From Streptomyces diacarni (lineage in GTDB: Bacteria > Actinomycetota > Actinomycetes > Streptomycetales > Streptomycetaceae), in contig NZ_QOIN01000055.1 in NCBI RefSeq assembly GCF_003323715.1, forward strand, positions 84,856-148,855: a stretch of DNA of 64,000 nt. Reading direction: 5' to 3'. Under the pieces are notes generated by a model that was given only the letters and a program-made list of their open reading frames with translations, did not search any database and had not been told where the DNA came from. This document shows, piece after piece, positions 24,757-34,248 of the stretch (the first letter of the stretch is position 1; every line of letters begins with the position of its first letter). Made by a program: the position numbers and the translations under genes.

Positions 24757-25710
24757 ATGGACGACGTGCTGACCGCCCCCATGGTCGTCGAGTTCCCCTT
24801 CACCCGCTCGCTCGGCCCCGTCCTCAGCGCCTTCCTCACCGGCCTGCGGGAGCGGACCGTCCTGGGCGTCACAGCGGCGGACGGCCGCGTGGTCGTACCG
24901 CCCACCGAGTACGACCCCGTCACGGCCGAGGAGATCCGCGACCTGGTGGAGGTCGGCCAGAGGGGAACCGTCACCACGTGGGCGTGGAACGGCGCCCCCC
25001 GCAGGGGACAGCCGCTGGCGCACCCGTTCGCCTGGGTACTGGTCCGCCTCGACGGCGCGGATACCGCCCTTTTGCACGCCCTCGACGCACCCGAGGGACC
25101 CGACTCGGTCACCACCGGCATGCGGGTGCGCGTCCGGTGGGCCCAGGAGCGCACCGGCGCCATCACGGACATCGCCTGCTTCGAACCCGCGCCCCACGAC
25201 ACCCCGCTCCGAGGCCGGCCCACGTCCCACCCCGGGACGTTCGCCGAGCCCGTCACCTCCCTCGTCGCCGCCGCCCGCCTCGACTACACCTACTCGCCAG
25301 GACGGGCCCAGACCCGCTACCTCAACGCCCTCGCGGAACACCGCACGAAGGGCGAACGCTGCCCCGAGTGCCGCAAGGTCTACGTGCCGCCGCGCGGCGC
25401 CTGCCCCACCTGCGGGGTGGCCACCGGCGAACAGGTCGAGGTCGGCCCGGCCGGCACGGTCACCACCTTCTGCGTCGTCAACATCAAGGCCAAGGGCCTG
25501 GACATCGAGGTGCCCTACGTCTACGGGCACATCGCCCTCGACGGTGCCGGACTGGCGCTGCACGGCCGCGTCGCCGGCATCCCCTACGACCAGGTGCGCA
25601 TGGGGCTGCGCGTCGAACCGGTATGGACCGAGGGCGGCCGCCACCCGGACCACTACCGGCCCACGGGCGAACCCGACGCCGCCTACGAGACCTACAAGGA
25701 GCTGCTGTGA
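24757..25710 (+). CDS. OB-fold/zinc-ribbon (DUF35) protein, double-domain
   Basis: A 317-residue protein with two DUF35-like halves. The C-terminal half has a rubredoxin-like zinc ribbon, CPEC at 202-205 and CPTC at 216-219, followed by an OB-fold with VTTFCVVNI; the N-terminal half has a similar beta pattern but no cysteines. Such proteins form complexes with thiolase-fold partners in sterol side-chain degradation (ChsH2 with Ltp2), and the next two genes encode such partners. Start 24757 is preferred since GGAAAGG precedes it; an earlier ATG (24715) overlaps the crotonase stop but lacks a site. It overlaps the next gene by 4 bp. Confidence 0.85.
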   Translation: MDDVLTAPMVVEFPFTRSLGPVLSAFLTGLRERTVLGVTAADGRVVVPPTEYDPVTAEEIRDLVEVGQRGTVTTWAWNGAPRRGQPLAHPFAWVLVRLDGADTALLHALDAPEGPDSVTTGMRVRVRWAQERTGAITDIACFEPAPHDTPLRGRPTSHPGTFAEPVTSLVAAARLDYTYSPGRAQTRYLNALAEHRTKGERCPECRKVYVPPRGACPTCGVATGEQVEVGPAGTVTTFCVVNIKAKGLDIEVPYVYGHIALDGAGLALHGRVAGIPYDQVRMGLRVEPVWTEGGRHPDHYRPTGEPDAAYETYKELL

Positions 25711-26887
25711 CCAGCACGGAACCCGACCCCGGCCAGGTCGCCGTCGTCGCCTTCGCGCAGTCGCGCCACGCGCGCGCGACCGAGGGGCTGTCCGAGGTCG
25801 AGATGCTGCTCCCGGTACTGCGCGACGTACTCGGCCAGACAGGACTGTCCACCGGCCAGATCGACTTCACCTGCTCAGGCTCCTCCGACTACCTGGCGGG
25901 CCGCCCCTTCTCCTTCACGATGGCACTCGACGGGGTGGGCGCCTGGCCGCCCATCGCCGAGTCCCACGTCGAGACGGACGGTGCCTGGGCGCTGTACGAG
26001 GCCTGGGTGAAGCTCCTCACCGGCGAGGCGGAGACGGCCCTCGTCTACTCCTACGGCAAGTCCTCAGTCGGCGACCTGCCCGAGGTCCTCACCCGCCAGC
26101 TCGACCCCTACTGCCTGGCGCCCCTGTGGCCCGACTCCGTGTCCCTGGCCGCGCTCCAGGCCCGCGCGCTGCTCGACGCGGAAGCGACCAGCGAGCGCGA
26201 GCTGGCCGGTATCGCGGCACGCAGCCGCGCCGCCGCGGCCGACAATCCCCACGCCCAGGTGCGCGGCACCTCCCCGGACGCCGCCACCCTGCTGGCGGAC
26301 GCCTACGTCACCCAGCCGCTGCGCCGACACGACCTGCCGCCCGTCAGCGACGGCGCGGCCGCCGTCGTGCTCGCCACAGGGCGCACCGCGCGCCGGCTCA
26401 CCTCACGCCCCGCCTGGATCCGCGGCATGGACCACCGCATCGAGGCGCACAGCCCGGGCGCACGCGACCTCACCCGCTCGCCCTCGACCCGGCTTGCCGC
26501 CGAACACGCAGGCCTGTTCGACCCCGGGGCCCCGCCCGTCGACGTCGCCGAACTCCACGCGCCCTTCACCGCGCAGGAAGTGGTGCTCCGCGACGCGCTG
26601 CGGCTCGGCGAGGGCACCGCGGTCAACCCCTCGGGCGGCCCGTTGACGGCCAACCCGGTGATGGCGGCGGGGCTCATCCGCATCGGCGAGGCCGCGGCAC
26701 GGATCGCCCGCGGCGAAGCCCGGCGCGCCGTCGCGCACGCCACCTCGGGGCCCTGCCTCCAGCAGAACCTCGTCGCGGTCCTGGAGTCCGACGGCCCTGC
26801 CGAAGACGGCTCCGCCGCAGGAGGCTCCGCCGAAGACGGCCTCGTCAAGGACGGCTCCGTCGAAGACGGCCAAGGAGGAGAAGGCGT

Positions 26888-26891
<4 letters not shown>
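25707..26891 (+). CDS. Thiolase-fold lipid-transfer-like protein 1 (Rv3522/Ltp4-like)
   Basis: Thiolase-fold protein of 394 residues. Recognisable parts are VAVVAFAQSRHAR at the start, ESHVETDGAWALYEAW where thiolases carry the nucleophilic Cys (absent here), VSDGAAAVVLATG, VDVAELHAPF and NPSGGPLTANPVMAAGL. Without the Cys it is unlikely to be a classical thiolase; related sterol proteins act as retro-aldolases with a DUF35 partner. The last 35 residues are repetitive (EDGS, AEDG, VEDG) and probably unstructured. GTG start overlaps the OB-fold gene stop (GTGA). The next gene overlaps it by 4 bp. Confidence 0.85.
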
Positions 26892-28087
<1,196 letters not shown>

Positions 28088-28088
28088 C

Positions 28089-28103
28089 CCGGCCCGGGGC
28101 CGG
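28089..28103 (+). terminator. Short GC hairpin after the thiolase-fold operon
   Basis: CCGGCCC-G-GGGCCGG, perfect 7-bp arms around one base, begins two bases past the stop codon. The single-base centre means the real stem would be shorter. Possible terminator. Confidence 0.35.
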
Positions 28104-28207
28104 ACCCGGCTGCCTGACTGCTTGCAGAGAACACACGCCACCGCCTCCTCCCGCTGGCGTAGGCTCGGCGGGTCAGCCCGAGAAGCGAGGACGGCGAGGA
28201 CACGATC

Positions 28208-29731
28208 GTGGCGCTGTGGGAGCGGGAAGCCGAATTCGCCGCCATCGAGCGGCAACTGGCCCGCTTGTGCGCCGCCTCCCCGAGCACCTGTGACGACGGC
28301 CGGGCCCGGGTGCTCGCCCTGACCGGAGCCACCGGGCTCGGCAAGACCGCGCTGTTGCACGAGACCGCCGCGCGCGCCTCGGCACGCGGGTGCACCGTCC
28401 TGTACGCGCGCGGCAGCGAGCAGGAGCAGGAGAGCGGCTTCCACGTGCTCCGGGCCCTGTGGGAGCCGGTGCTGCCCCTGCTCGACGCGCACGCGCGGGG
28501 CGGCGGCACCGACCTCGCCGCCGCGGCCGTCGGACTGAGCGCGCCGGCGTGCGCCGTCGGGCCTCCCCCGCACGCCGTGTACCGGGCGGTCGACCAGCTC
28601 GTGGCCCGTCTCGCCGCTCACCTGGCCGCGCGCGCCGCCCCGCTCGTCGTCCTCGTCGACGACGTCCACTGGGCCGACCCCGCGTCGTTGGCCTGGCTCA
28701 CCCGCTTCATACCGCGCGCGCCGACGCTGCCCCTGCTGTGCGTGATCGCCTATGACTCGCGGGACGGACGCCCGGGCCTCGCGGAGCTGCGGAAGGCCCC
28801 GGGCGGAGCCCAACAGGTGCACGCACTGGACGCGTTGAGCGCACACGCCGTGGACGCCCTCGTGCGGGCCGCTTTCGAGGGCGGCCCCGAGGAGCCCCTC
28901 TTCGGTGGGGAGACGTCCTTCGCGCAGGAGTGCCGCACGCTGACGGCCGGTAACCCGCTCGCCGTCACACGGCTGCTGGACCGGGCCGGGGAGGCCGGCC
29001 TCAAGCCGCACCGTGACAGTCTGCCGCGGCTGGCCGAACTCGCCCCGACGGTGTGCGGGCCCGGCTTCCACGAGCACCTGCAGGGTTTCGGGCCCGACTG
29101 CGTACGGCTGTGCTGGGCCGTCGCCGTCCTCGGCGCCGCCGCCACCCTCCCCCTCGCCACCCGCGTCGCAGGGCTCGGTGCGCAGGCCGCCCGCCGCGCG
29201 GCCGGCACACTGCGCCGCGCACAGGTGCTCGACATGCCCCCGCGCGCACCGGACGGCACCCCGCCGGCCGCCGAGGAGGCGGTGTGCTTCACCCACCCCT
29301 CGTTCGCGGGCGAGGTCTACCGCGCCATACCCTCCGGCCTCCGCACGGCCCTGCACGGTCAGACGGCCGCCACGCTCGCCCTGACCCGCCCTGGCCACCT
29401 GGCGAGCGCGCACCATCTGCTGGAGGTCCACCCCGACGCCGATCCCACCGTGGTGGCGGAGCTGCACCGTGCCGCACGCGCGTACGCGAGGGCGGGCGCA
29501 CCCGAGGCCGCGCACCGCTGCCTGGGCCGCGCGCTCAGCGAGCCGCCCGCCCGCCAGGACCGTCCCCTGCTGCTGTACGAACTGGCCTGGGCCGCCCTGC
29601 GCTCCGGTGCCCCTGCCGGCGCGGTCCACCACCTGCGCGCCGCTCTCGCCGAGCCCGACTGCGACGCCCCTGTGCGCAGGCGGGCCACCCGCCTGCTGGC
29701 GCTCGCCGAGCGGCGGTCCGCCGACCGGTGA
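28208..29731 (+). CDS. LAL/MalT-like STAND ATPase lacking the LuxR HTH
   Basis: P-loop ATPase of 507 residues. Walker A is GATGLGKTA (Lys46) and Walker B LVVLVDDVHWAD, the arrangement of large LuxR-type (LAL) regulators; helical repeats with AHRCLGRAL follow. LAL proteins are usually around 900 residues and end in a LuxR helix-turn-helix; this one stops after part of the helical region and no HTH frame is seen downstream. It may be a naturally short regulator acting through a partner, or a truncated gene. GTG start with GAGGACGGCGAGGACAC upstream. Confidence 0.8.
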   Translation: MALWEREAEFAAIERQLARLCAASPSTCDDGRARVLALTGATGLGKTALLHETAARASARGCTVLYARGSEQEQESGFHVLRALWEPVLPLLDAHARGGGTDLAAAAVGLSAPACAVGPPPHAVYRAVDQLVARLAAHLAARAAPLVVLVDDVHWADPASLAWLTRFIPRAPTLPLLCVIAYDSRDGRPGLAELRKAPGGAQQVHALDALSAHAVDALVRAAFEGGPEEPLFGGETSFAQECRTLTAGNPLAVTRLLDRAGEAGLKPHRDSLPRLAELAPTVCGPGFHEHLQGFGPDCVRLCWAVAVLGAAATLPLATRVAGLGAQAARRAAGTLRRAQVLDMPPRAPDGTPPAAEEAVCFTHPSFAGEVYRAIPSGLRTALHGQTAATLALTRPGHLASAHHLLEVHPDADPTVVAELHRAARAYARAGAPEAAHRCLGRALSEPPARQDRPLLLYELAWAALRSGAPAGAVHHLRAALAEPDCDAPVRRRATRLLALAERRSADR

Positions 29732-29744
29732 CCTCTGCGGCGAT

Positions 29745-29795
29745 CCCTGCCCGAGGCCGCCGCCCGAGGACCCTGCCGGAGGCCGCCGCCCGAGG
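29745..29795. repeat. Two tandem 26-bp GC-rich repeats
   Basis: Bases 29745-29769 and 29771-29795 agree at 24 of 25 positions. They follow the ATPase stop and precede the conserved 165-aa gene. Probably a slippage product; no function seen. Confidence 0.65.
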
Positions 29796-29866
29796 GGGCC
29801 CGGAGGTGGGGCGTGACGGGACAAGGGGGCAGCGGAAGCGCGGTATCGGCCACGTACTATTGCGGC

Positions 29867-30364
29867 ATGTCGTTCCTCCGCCGCCGCAGCGCCTCCGTGC
29901 CCGCAGGGCCGGACTTCGATGTCCTGGCCATGGACCCGTCCGACTGGCCGGGGAATCTCGGCGCGGGCCTGCTGCCCGCGCCGGACGGCACCTGCCAGGG
30001 CGTCTTCCTCCGCTACGACCTGTTCGGCGGCCGGGGACCCGCCATGGTCATCGGCAACCTGCCCGAGGGCTCGCCGGCGCGGGAGATCGACGAGGGGGAC
30101 GTTCCGTTCGAGGTGGCGCAACTGCTGTCCGCGCTGGAGAACGACGAGCACGTCGAGGTCGTCGGCTCCGAGGACGACCCGGTGATGCACGAGGACAACC
30201 TGCTCATCGTACGTCGCGTCAAGCTGTCGGAGGACCGGATCTCCTGCGTCCAGTTCGACCGCAGCGACGGCGTGCTGGTCACGATCGCCAGCTGGGACCG
30301 TCCCATCACAGGCGACCTGTACGCCCTTCTCAAGCCGCTGCCCGCGGAGATGTTCCAGCAGTAG
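29867..30364 (+). CDS. Conserved actinobacterial protein, 165 aa
   Basis: Cytosolic protein with no recognised domain, well conserved in Streptomyces as I recall (MSFLRRRS..., DFDVLAMDPSDWPGNLGAGL, PFEVAQLLSALENDE, WDRPITGDLYALLKPLP). Balanced hydrophobic and charged residues suggest a folded alpha/beta protein. The ATG at 29867 is preceded by TACTAT seven bases upstream and no ribosome-binding site, which would suit a leaderless transcript. Function unknown. Confidence 0.8.
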   Translation: MSFLRRRSASVPAGPDFDVLAMDPSDWPGNLGAGLLPAPDGTCQGVFLRYDLFGGRGPAMVIGNLPEGSPAREIDEGDVPFEVAQLLSALENDEHVEVVGSEDDPVMHEDNLLIVRRVKLSEDRISCVQFDRSDGVLVTIASWDRPITGDLYALLKPLPAEMFQQ

Positions 30365-30381
30365 CGCACGTCCTCCGTGCG

Positions 30382-30462
30382 GCGGCAGGCCCGCAGGTGA
30401 GGCGAGAGGCGCCGCCGACCCGGATCGCCCGCGCGGGCGGCGGGCCGTGCCGGGCCTGCCGC
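30382..30462. terminator. Inverted repeat between convergent genes
   Basis: Perfect 12-bp arms at 30382-30393 and 30451-30462 flank 57 bases that themselves hold a GCCCGC/GCGGGC hairpin near 30427-30438. It lies between converging stops and can end transcription both ways. Confidence 0.6.
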
Positions 30463-30468
30463 GTTGCC

Positions 30469-32508
30469 TCAGCGCACCAGCCGCACGTCCTCCGCCTTCA
30501 CGAACGCCACCCGGTGGCCGAGCTGGATCTGGTAGTACTTCTGCTTCCCGCGCACCACCTGGAAGTGTTCCGCCTCGGGGTCGTACTCCACCGCGTACAG
30601 ATACTCGCCAGGCGTCCGCAGCCCGGTGACGTAGCGCTGTCCTGCCGCCACCTTGTAGGGCAGCGGAGAGAGGGCCTGTACCGGCACGTCCTCGGGATAG
30701 GCCTCCGCCTCCGGATAGGCGCGCCCGTAGACGGGGATCTCGTCGCGCCCTTCGCGCGGTTCGACGAGGGTGCCACGGGCGGGTACGGCCACCGGCCCGT
30801 CGGACGGATTGCGGAACCAGGCCTTCCGGCCGAGGTACCAGATCGCCGTCCACTCTCCCTTGCGGTCCGCGACCGCGTACTGCTGCCCGGCGGTGACCCG
30901 CGCCCCCGTGTCGTTCACCCCCGTCGTCGCGGGAGAGCCGTCCGGCCGCAGCCCGACGTCGTTGACCAGCGGCGAGGAGGCGTCAGGCGCCTGGTGCAGC
31001 CGGACGGCGGAAGAACCGTGTTCCGGGCACGGCTCGCCCTCGGACGCGCAGCCGGTGAAGACCGGCTGGTTGCCGTCGTAGGAGGGCCGGATGGTCACCA
31101 CGCCGGACTTCGGGCCGCCCTTGGGCGTGAACGGCTTGCCCAGCAGCGCGAAGTAGTGCTCCCAGTCCCAGTACGGGCCCGGATCGGTGTGCATGCCCTT
31201 GATGCCGGAGGTCGTCGTGGCGGGCACGTTGTCGTGGCCGAGGACGTGCTGCCGGTCCAGCGGAATGTCGTACTTCTTGGCGAGGTACTTCACCAGCCGG
31301 GCCGAACTGCGGTACATGGACTCGGTGAACCAGGCGTCCGGTTCCGTGAGGAAACCCTCGTGCTCCAGACCGATCGACTTGGAGTTGACGTACCAGTTCC
31401 CCGCGTGCCAGGCGGCGTCCTTGTTGCGCACGTGCTGCGCGATGTGCCCGTCCGAGGAACGGAGGGTGTACTGCCACGACACGTACGTCGGGTCGGTCAC
31501 CAGATCCAGCGTCCTCTCGTACACCTCCTCGGTGTCGTGGATGACGATGTAGTCGATCTTCTGGGACCGGGGCCGCCGCGTCCTGTCGTGGTTCCCGTAG
31601 TCCTCCTCGCCCGAGCTGTTGGTGAACTTCTCGTACGGCGCCGGATACCACTCGCAGTCCACGTTCCGCGGGCACTCCGCCTTGCCGTGCGGCGAGCGGG
31701 AGCGGTCGGCTGCGGCCGGAACACGCAGCTTCGGACTGGCGTCGAGCGTGACCGTCTCCCCGGTGTCCGTGGTACGCCGCTCGCCCTGGCGCACCACGTC
31801 GAACACGTCGCCGGCGAACGCCGTCGCGCTCGGGTCGCCCTCGCCGCCGCCGGGGAAGGCGGCCACCGCCTCGTACCAGTCCGCCGGGTCGGCGCTGAGC
31901 GGGTGGCCCAGCCGGCGCTGCGCGTCCGCCAGCAGCGCCGCGCCGCCCCGTACGTTGGCCGCGGTCGAGGAGCGCAGCGCGTCGTGGGAGAGTCCCGTCA
32001 GCTCGGCGGCCCGCTCCAGCGTCCGCAGCCGGGCGGGGAGCCGCTTCGGCGCCTTCTCAGCCCGCTTCGCCTTCGCTTCGGAGTGCTCGTCCGCGATCCG
32101 GGGCGGGCGCGCCGCATCTCCACGGGCGTCCTGCGTGCCCGCGTGGTCGCGCGGCCCGGAGGCGGCCAGCGCCGCGCGCGCGTCCGTCAGGTGCATCGGT
32201 CCGAAGCCGCCGGACACGCTCGCCGCGCCCCGGTGGGCGTCCCAGCGCGACTGCAGGTACGAGACGCCCAGCAGCAGGTTCTCCGGCACGTCGTACTGGT
32301 CGGCGGCCGCCGCGAACTGCGCCTGGAGGCTGGGCGCGGGCCGGTCCGCCGCCCGGGTGCCGGCCGTCAGCAAGGGCACGACGAGCGCCGCCGCCACCAC
32401 GGGCACGGCGACGGAGCGGACAGTGCGCCCGCGCCGGGCACCGGCGTCCCGTCTGCCGGGGCGTCTGCCGTCGGGTGTGCTCTCGGAATCACGGAAGGGT
32501 CGTGGCAA
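30469..32508 (-). CDS. Secreted N-acetylmuramoyl-L-alanine amidase (Amidase_2)
   Basis: Peptidoglycan hydrolase of 679 residues, exported. A signal peptide with hydrophobic core SVAVPVVAAALVVPLLTAG ends at about residue 53. An N-terminal region (about 55-260) contains YDVPENLLLGVSYLQSRWDA, like lytic-transglycosylase/lysozyme-type helices. The amidase domain (about 310-470) has IVIHDTEE, HAGNWYVNSKSIGLEHEG and HDNVPATT with MHTDPGPYWDW, supplying the zinc ligands. The C-terminal 200 residues are SH3-like wall-binding repeats. Start is TTG with GAGGAGG six bases upstream, which decides it. Likely acts in wall remodelling; no phage context. Confidence 0.9.
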   Translation of the reverse strand: MPRPFRDSESTPDGRRPGRRDAGARRGRTVRSVAVPVVAAALVVPLLTAGTRAADRPAPSLQAQFAAAADQYDVPENLLLGVSYLQSRWDAHRGAASVSGGFGPMHLTDARAALAASGPRDHAGTQDARGDAARPPRIADEHSEAKAKRAEKAPKRLPARLRTLERAAELTGLSHDALRSSTAANVRGGAALLADAQRRLGHPLSADPADWYEAVAAFPGGGEGDPSATAFAGDVFDVVRQGERRTTDTGETVTLDASPKLRVPAAADRSRSPHGKAECPRNVDCEWYPAPYEKFTNSSGEEDYGNHDRTRRPRSQKIDYIVIHDTEEVYERTLDLVTDPTYVSWQYTLRSSDGHIAQHVRNKDAAWHAGNWYVNSKSIGLEHEGFLTEPDAWFTESMYRSSARLVKYLAKKYDIPLDRQHVLGHDNVPATTTSGIKGMHTDPGPYWDWEHYFALLGKPFTPKGGPKSGVVTIRPSYDGNQPVFTGCASEGEPCPEHGSSAVRLHQAPDASSPLVNDVGLRPDGSPATTGVNDTGARVTAGQQYAVADRKGEWTAIWYLGRKAWFRNPSDGPVAVPARGTLVEPREGRDEIPVYGRAYPEAEAYPEDVPVQALSPLPYKVAAGQRYVTGLRTPGEYLYAVEYDPEAEHFQVVRGKQKYYQIQLGHRVAFVKAEDVRLVR

Positions 32509-32633
32509 TGCCGCCTCCTCGGAGAGTGCGCCGTGCGATCACGGGCGCGAGCAGTCCTCAGACGTACCGACTTGCCGACGATCCGTCAATCATTCCGCGC
32601 GCAACGGGACGGCGCATGTCGTCGGGTGGGCGA

Positions 32634-32660
32634 GGCGTCACCGGTCAGACCGGTGACGCC
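32634..32660. promoter_or_regulatory. Perfect 12-bp inverted repeat upstream of the amidase
   Basis: Arms 32634-32645 and 32649-32660 are fully complementary around a 3-nt centre (CAG), 126 bp before the amidase start. It may be an operator for the amidase or a second terminator for the APH gene. Confidence 0.45.
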
Positions 32661-32735
32661 CCCGACGATCCCCCTGAGCCGGGCCCTTCTCTCCCGAGCG
32701 ATTCCGTCGCCTGACCGGACCGTCCCGGCCGACTC

Positions 32736-32773
32736 GTCGGAGCGCTGCGAACGGGCCTTCGCAGCGCTCCGGC
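32736..32773 (-). terminator. Hairpin terminator of the APH-like gene
   Basis: Arms 32739-32751 and 32758-32770 form a perfect 13-bp stem with a 6-nt loop, extendable to 32736-32773 with one wobble pair. It begins eight bases past the APH-like stop. Confidence 0.75.
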
Positions 32774-32780
32774 CGCCGCC

Positions 32781-34001
32781 TCAGCGGGTGCCGACAGCGG
32801 CCCGGACAGCGCGGCGCGCCGTGCCGCAGTCCTCGTGCAGCCTCCGCAGCAGCAGCCGTTGCGCCTCGCCGGTGGGCATCACGCCCGCCCGGACCGCAGC
32901 GGCGGCCTCCGCGGCACCTTGCGGCGAGGGGTCCCGCATGGTGCGCTGCACCGCCGTCTCGCAGGTGCGGATCTCGCGGGTGAGGATCATCATCAGGTTC
33001 ACCAGGAAGGCGTCACGCGCTGCCGGACCCGCCTTCTGGGCGAGCTGGCTGAGGTGGCGACGCGCCAGCGGGGCGTCGCCCAGCGCCGTCCACAGGGTCG
33101 CCAGGTCGTACCCCGGCAGATACCAGCCGGCGTGCTCCCAGTCGACCAGTGCGGGGCCCGTCGGGCCCAGCATCACGTTGGTCAGCAGAGCATCGCCGTG
33201 GCAGAACTGCCACGGCACGCTGCGCCTGCCGCCGGGGCCCCCCGGCTGCACCAGGCCGTGCAGCAGCTTGTGCAGATCGCCCAGGTCGCGGTCCGTCAGC
33301 AGGCCCTGCTCGTGGTAGCGCTCCAGCTTCGCCGGATAGTCGATCGGGCGCTCGAACAGCGCTCCCGGTGGCTCCCAGTGGTTGACCCGGTGGAAGGAGC
33401 CGAGCACGGCTCGCAGGTCCGCGGCCGGGGGCGCCTGGAGAGGGTGACGCTGAGCGGCGGCCACCCGTCCCGGTACCCGTTCGATGACCAGCGTGCAGGT
33501 GTCCGGATCGGCCGCGATCAGCCGGGGCGTGCGGATCGGCGGGCGGTGTCGCACGAAGGCCCGGTAGACCGCTATCTCGTGCTGGAACCGCTCGACCCAC
33601 GCGGGGGAGTGGTCCAGCAGGCATTTCGCGATGACCGTGTTGCGGCCCGCCGTGCCCGCCAGGAGGACCGAACGTCCGTGCTTGCGGAGCATCTGGACGG
33701 GGGCGAAGTCCGGACAGACGCGGTGGATCGAGGCGATGGCGGCACGCAGCTGTGCGCCGTGCGGGCCGGACAAGTCCAGCCTCCCGCTGACGGGTTGGGA
33801 CGCGGTTCCGGCGGGCGCGCGTCGCGCGGGGTGCGCGCCGGCGTGCGGACCGGGCGGACCCGGAGTGCGCGGCGGTCCCGGCGTGCGCGGGGGTTCGCGC
33901 GACGGCTCGGGGGCCAGCACGGCCGCTCGCCTTCCGTAAGGTTGCTGCGGGACCACGTGGGGCCGACGCTGCACGGACACGGGGGATGGTGCTGAGTACA
34001 T
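32781..34001 (-). CDS. APH/choline-kinase-fold phosphotransferase
   Basis: A 406-residue protein of the aminoglycoside phosphotransferase fold. The first 80 residues are Pro/Arg-rich. The kinase-like part has FCHGDALLTNVML (catalytic Asp and metal-binding Asn) and LVDWEHAGWYLPGYDLATLW (the second metal Asp). In Streptomyces such genes are usually housekeeping small-molecule or protein kinases rather than resistance genes. ATG at 34001 with AAGGGAT upstream is preferred to the longer frame starting at 34127. Divergent from the NsdA-like regulator over 247 bp. Substrate unknown. Confidence 0.82.
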   Translation of the reverse strand: MYSAPSPVSVQRRPHVVPQQPYGRRAAVLAPEPSREPPRTPGPPRTPGPPGPHAGAHPARRAPAGTASQPVSGRLDLSGPHGAQLRAAIASIHRVCPDFAPVQMLRKHGRSVLLAGTAGRNTVIAKCLLDHSPAWVERFQHEIAVYRAFVRHRPPIRTPRLIAADPDTCTLVIERVPGRVAAAQRHPLQAPPAADLRAVLGSFHRVNHWEPPGALFERPIDYPAKLERYHEQGLLTDRDLGDLHKLLHGLVQPGGPGGRRSVPWQFCHGDALLTNVMLGPTGPALVDWEHAGWYLPGYDLATLWTALGDAPLARRHLSQLAQKAGPAARDAFLVNLMMILTREIRTCETAVQRTMRDPSPQGAAEAAAAVRAGVMPTGEAQRLLLRRLHEDCGTARRAVRAAVGTR

Positions 34002-34248
34002 GGCGCGCGAGATCCCTTCGTGTGCCGACGGGTTGCCGCGCCTCCCCGGCTGCCCGTCGCGGGCAGTGCACCCTGGGGAATGCCGGCCCTGACGGCGTGA
34101 CCGGGGTGGCGCGTTCCTACACGACACCCGGCCGCGGGTGGCACACCATCTGGCGGACCCTGGCGAACCCTGGCGAATGCGCTCGGGGCCGCCGCACCGA
34201 GTCGTACTGAAGTTACTGTCAACTCAGCCGAGAACCTGGGGGCTTGAC

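Noticed and set aside
29053..33318. A 1421-codon open frame on the plus strand
   Set aside because: It runs antisense through the amidase and across the conserved 165-aa gene; its translation is Arg/Pro-rich and has no family features. Long antisense frames are expected at this GC content.
32781..34001. Aminoglycoside resistance gene
   Set aside because: The fold is APH-like, but the protein has a long Pro/Arg-rich N-terminus and sits in a core-type neighbourhood; nothing shows an antibiotic substrate.
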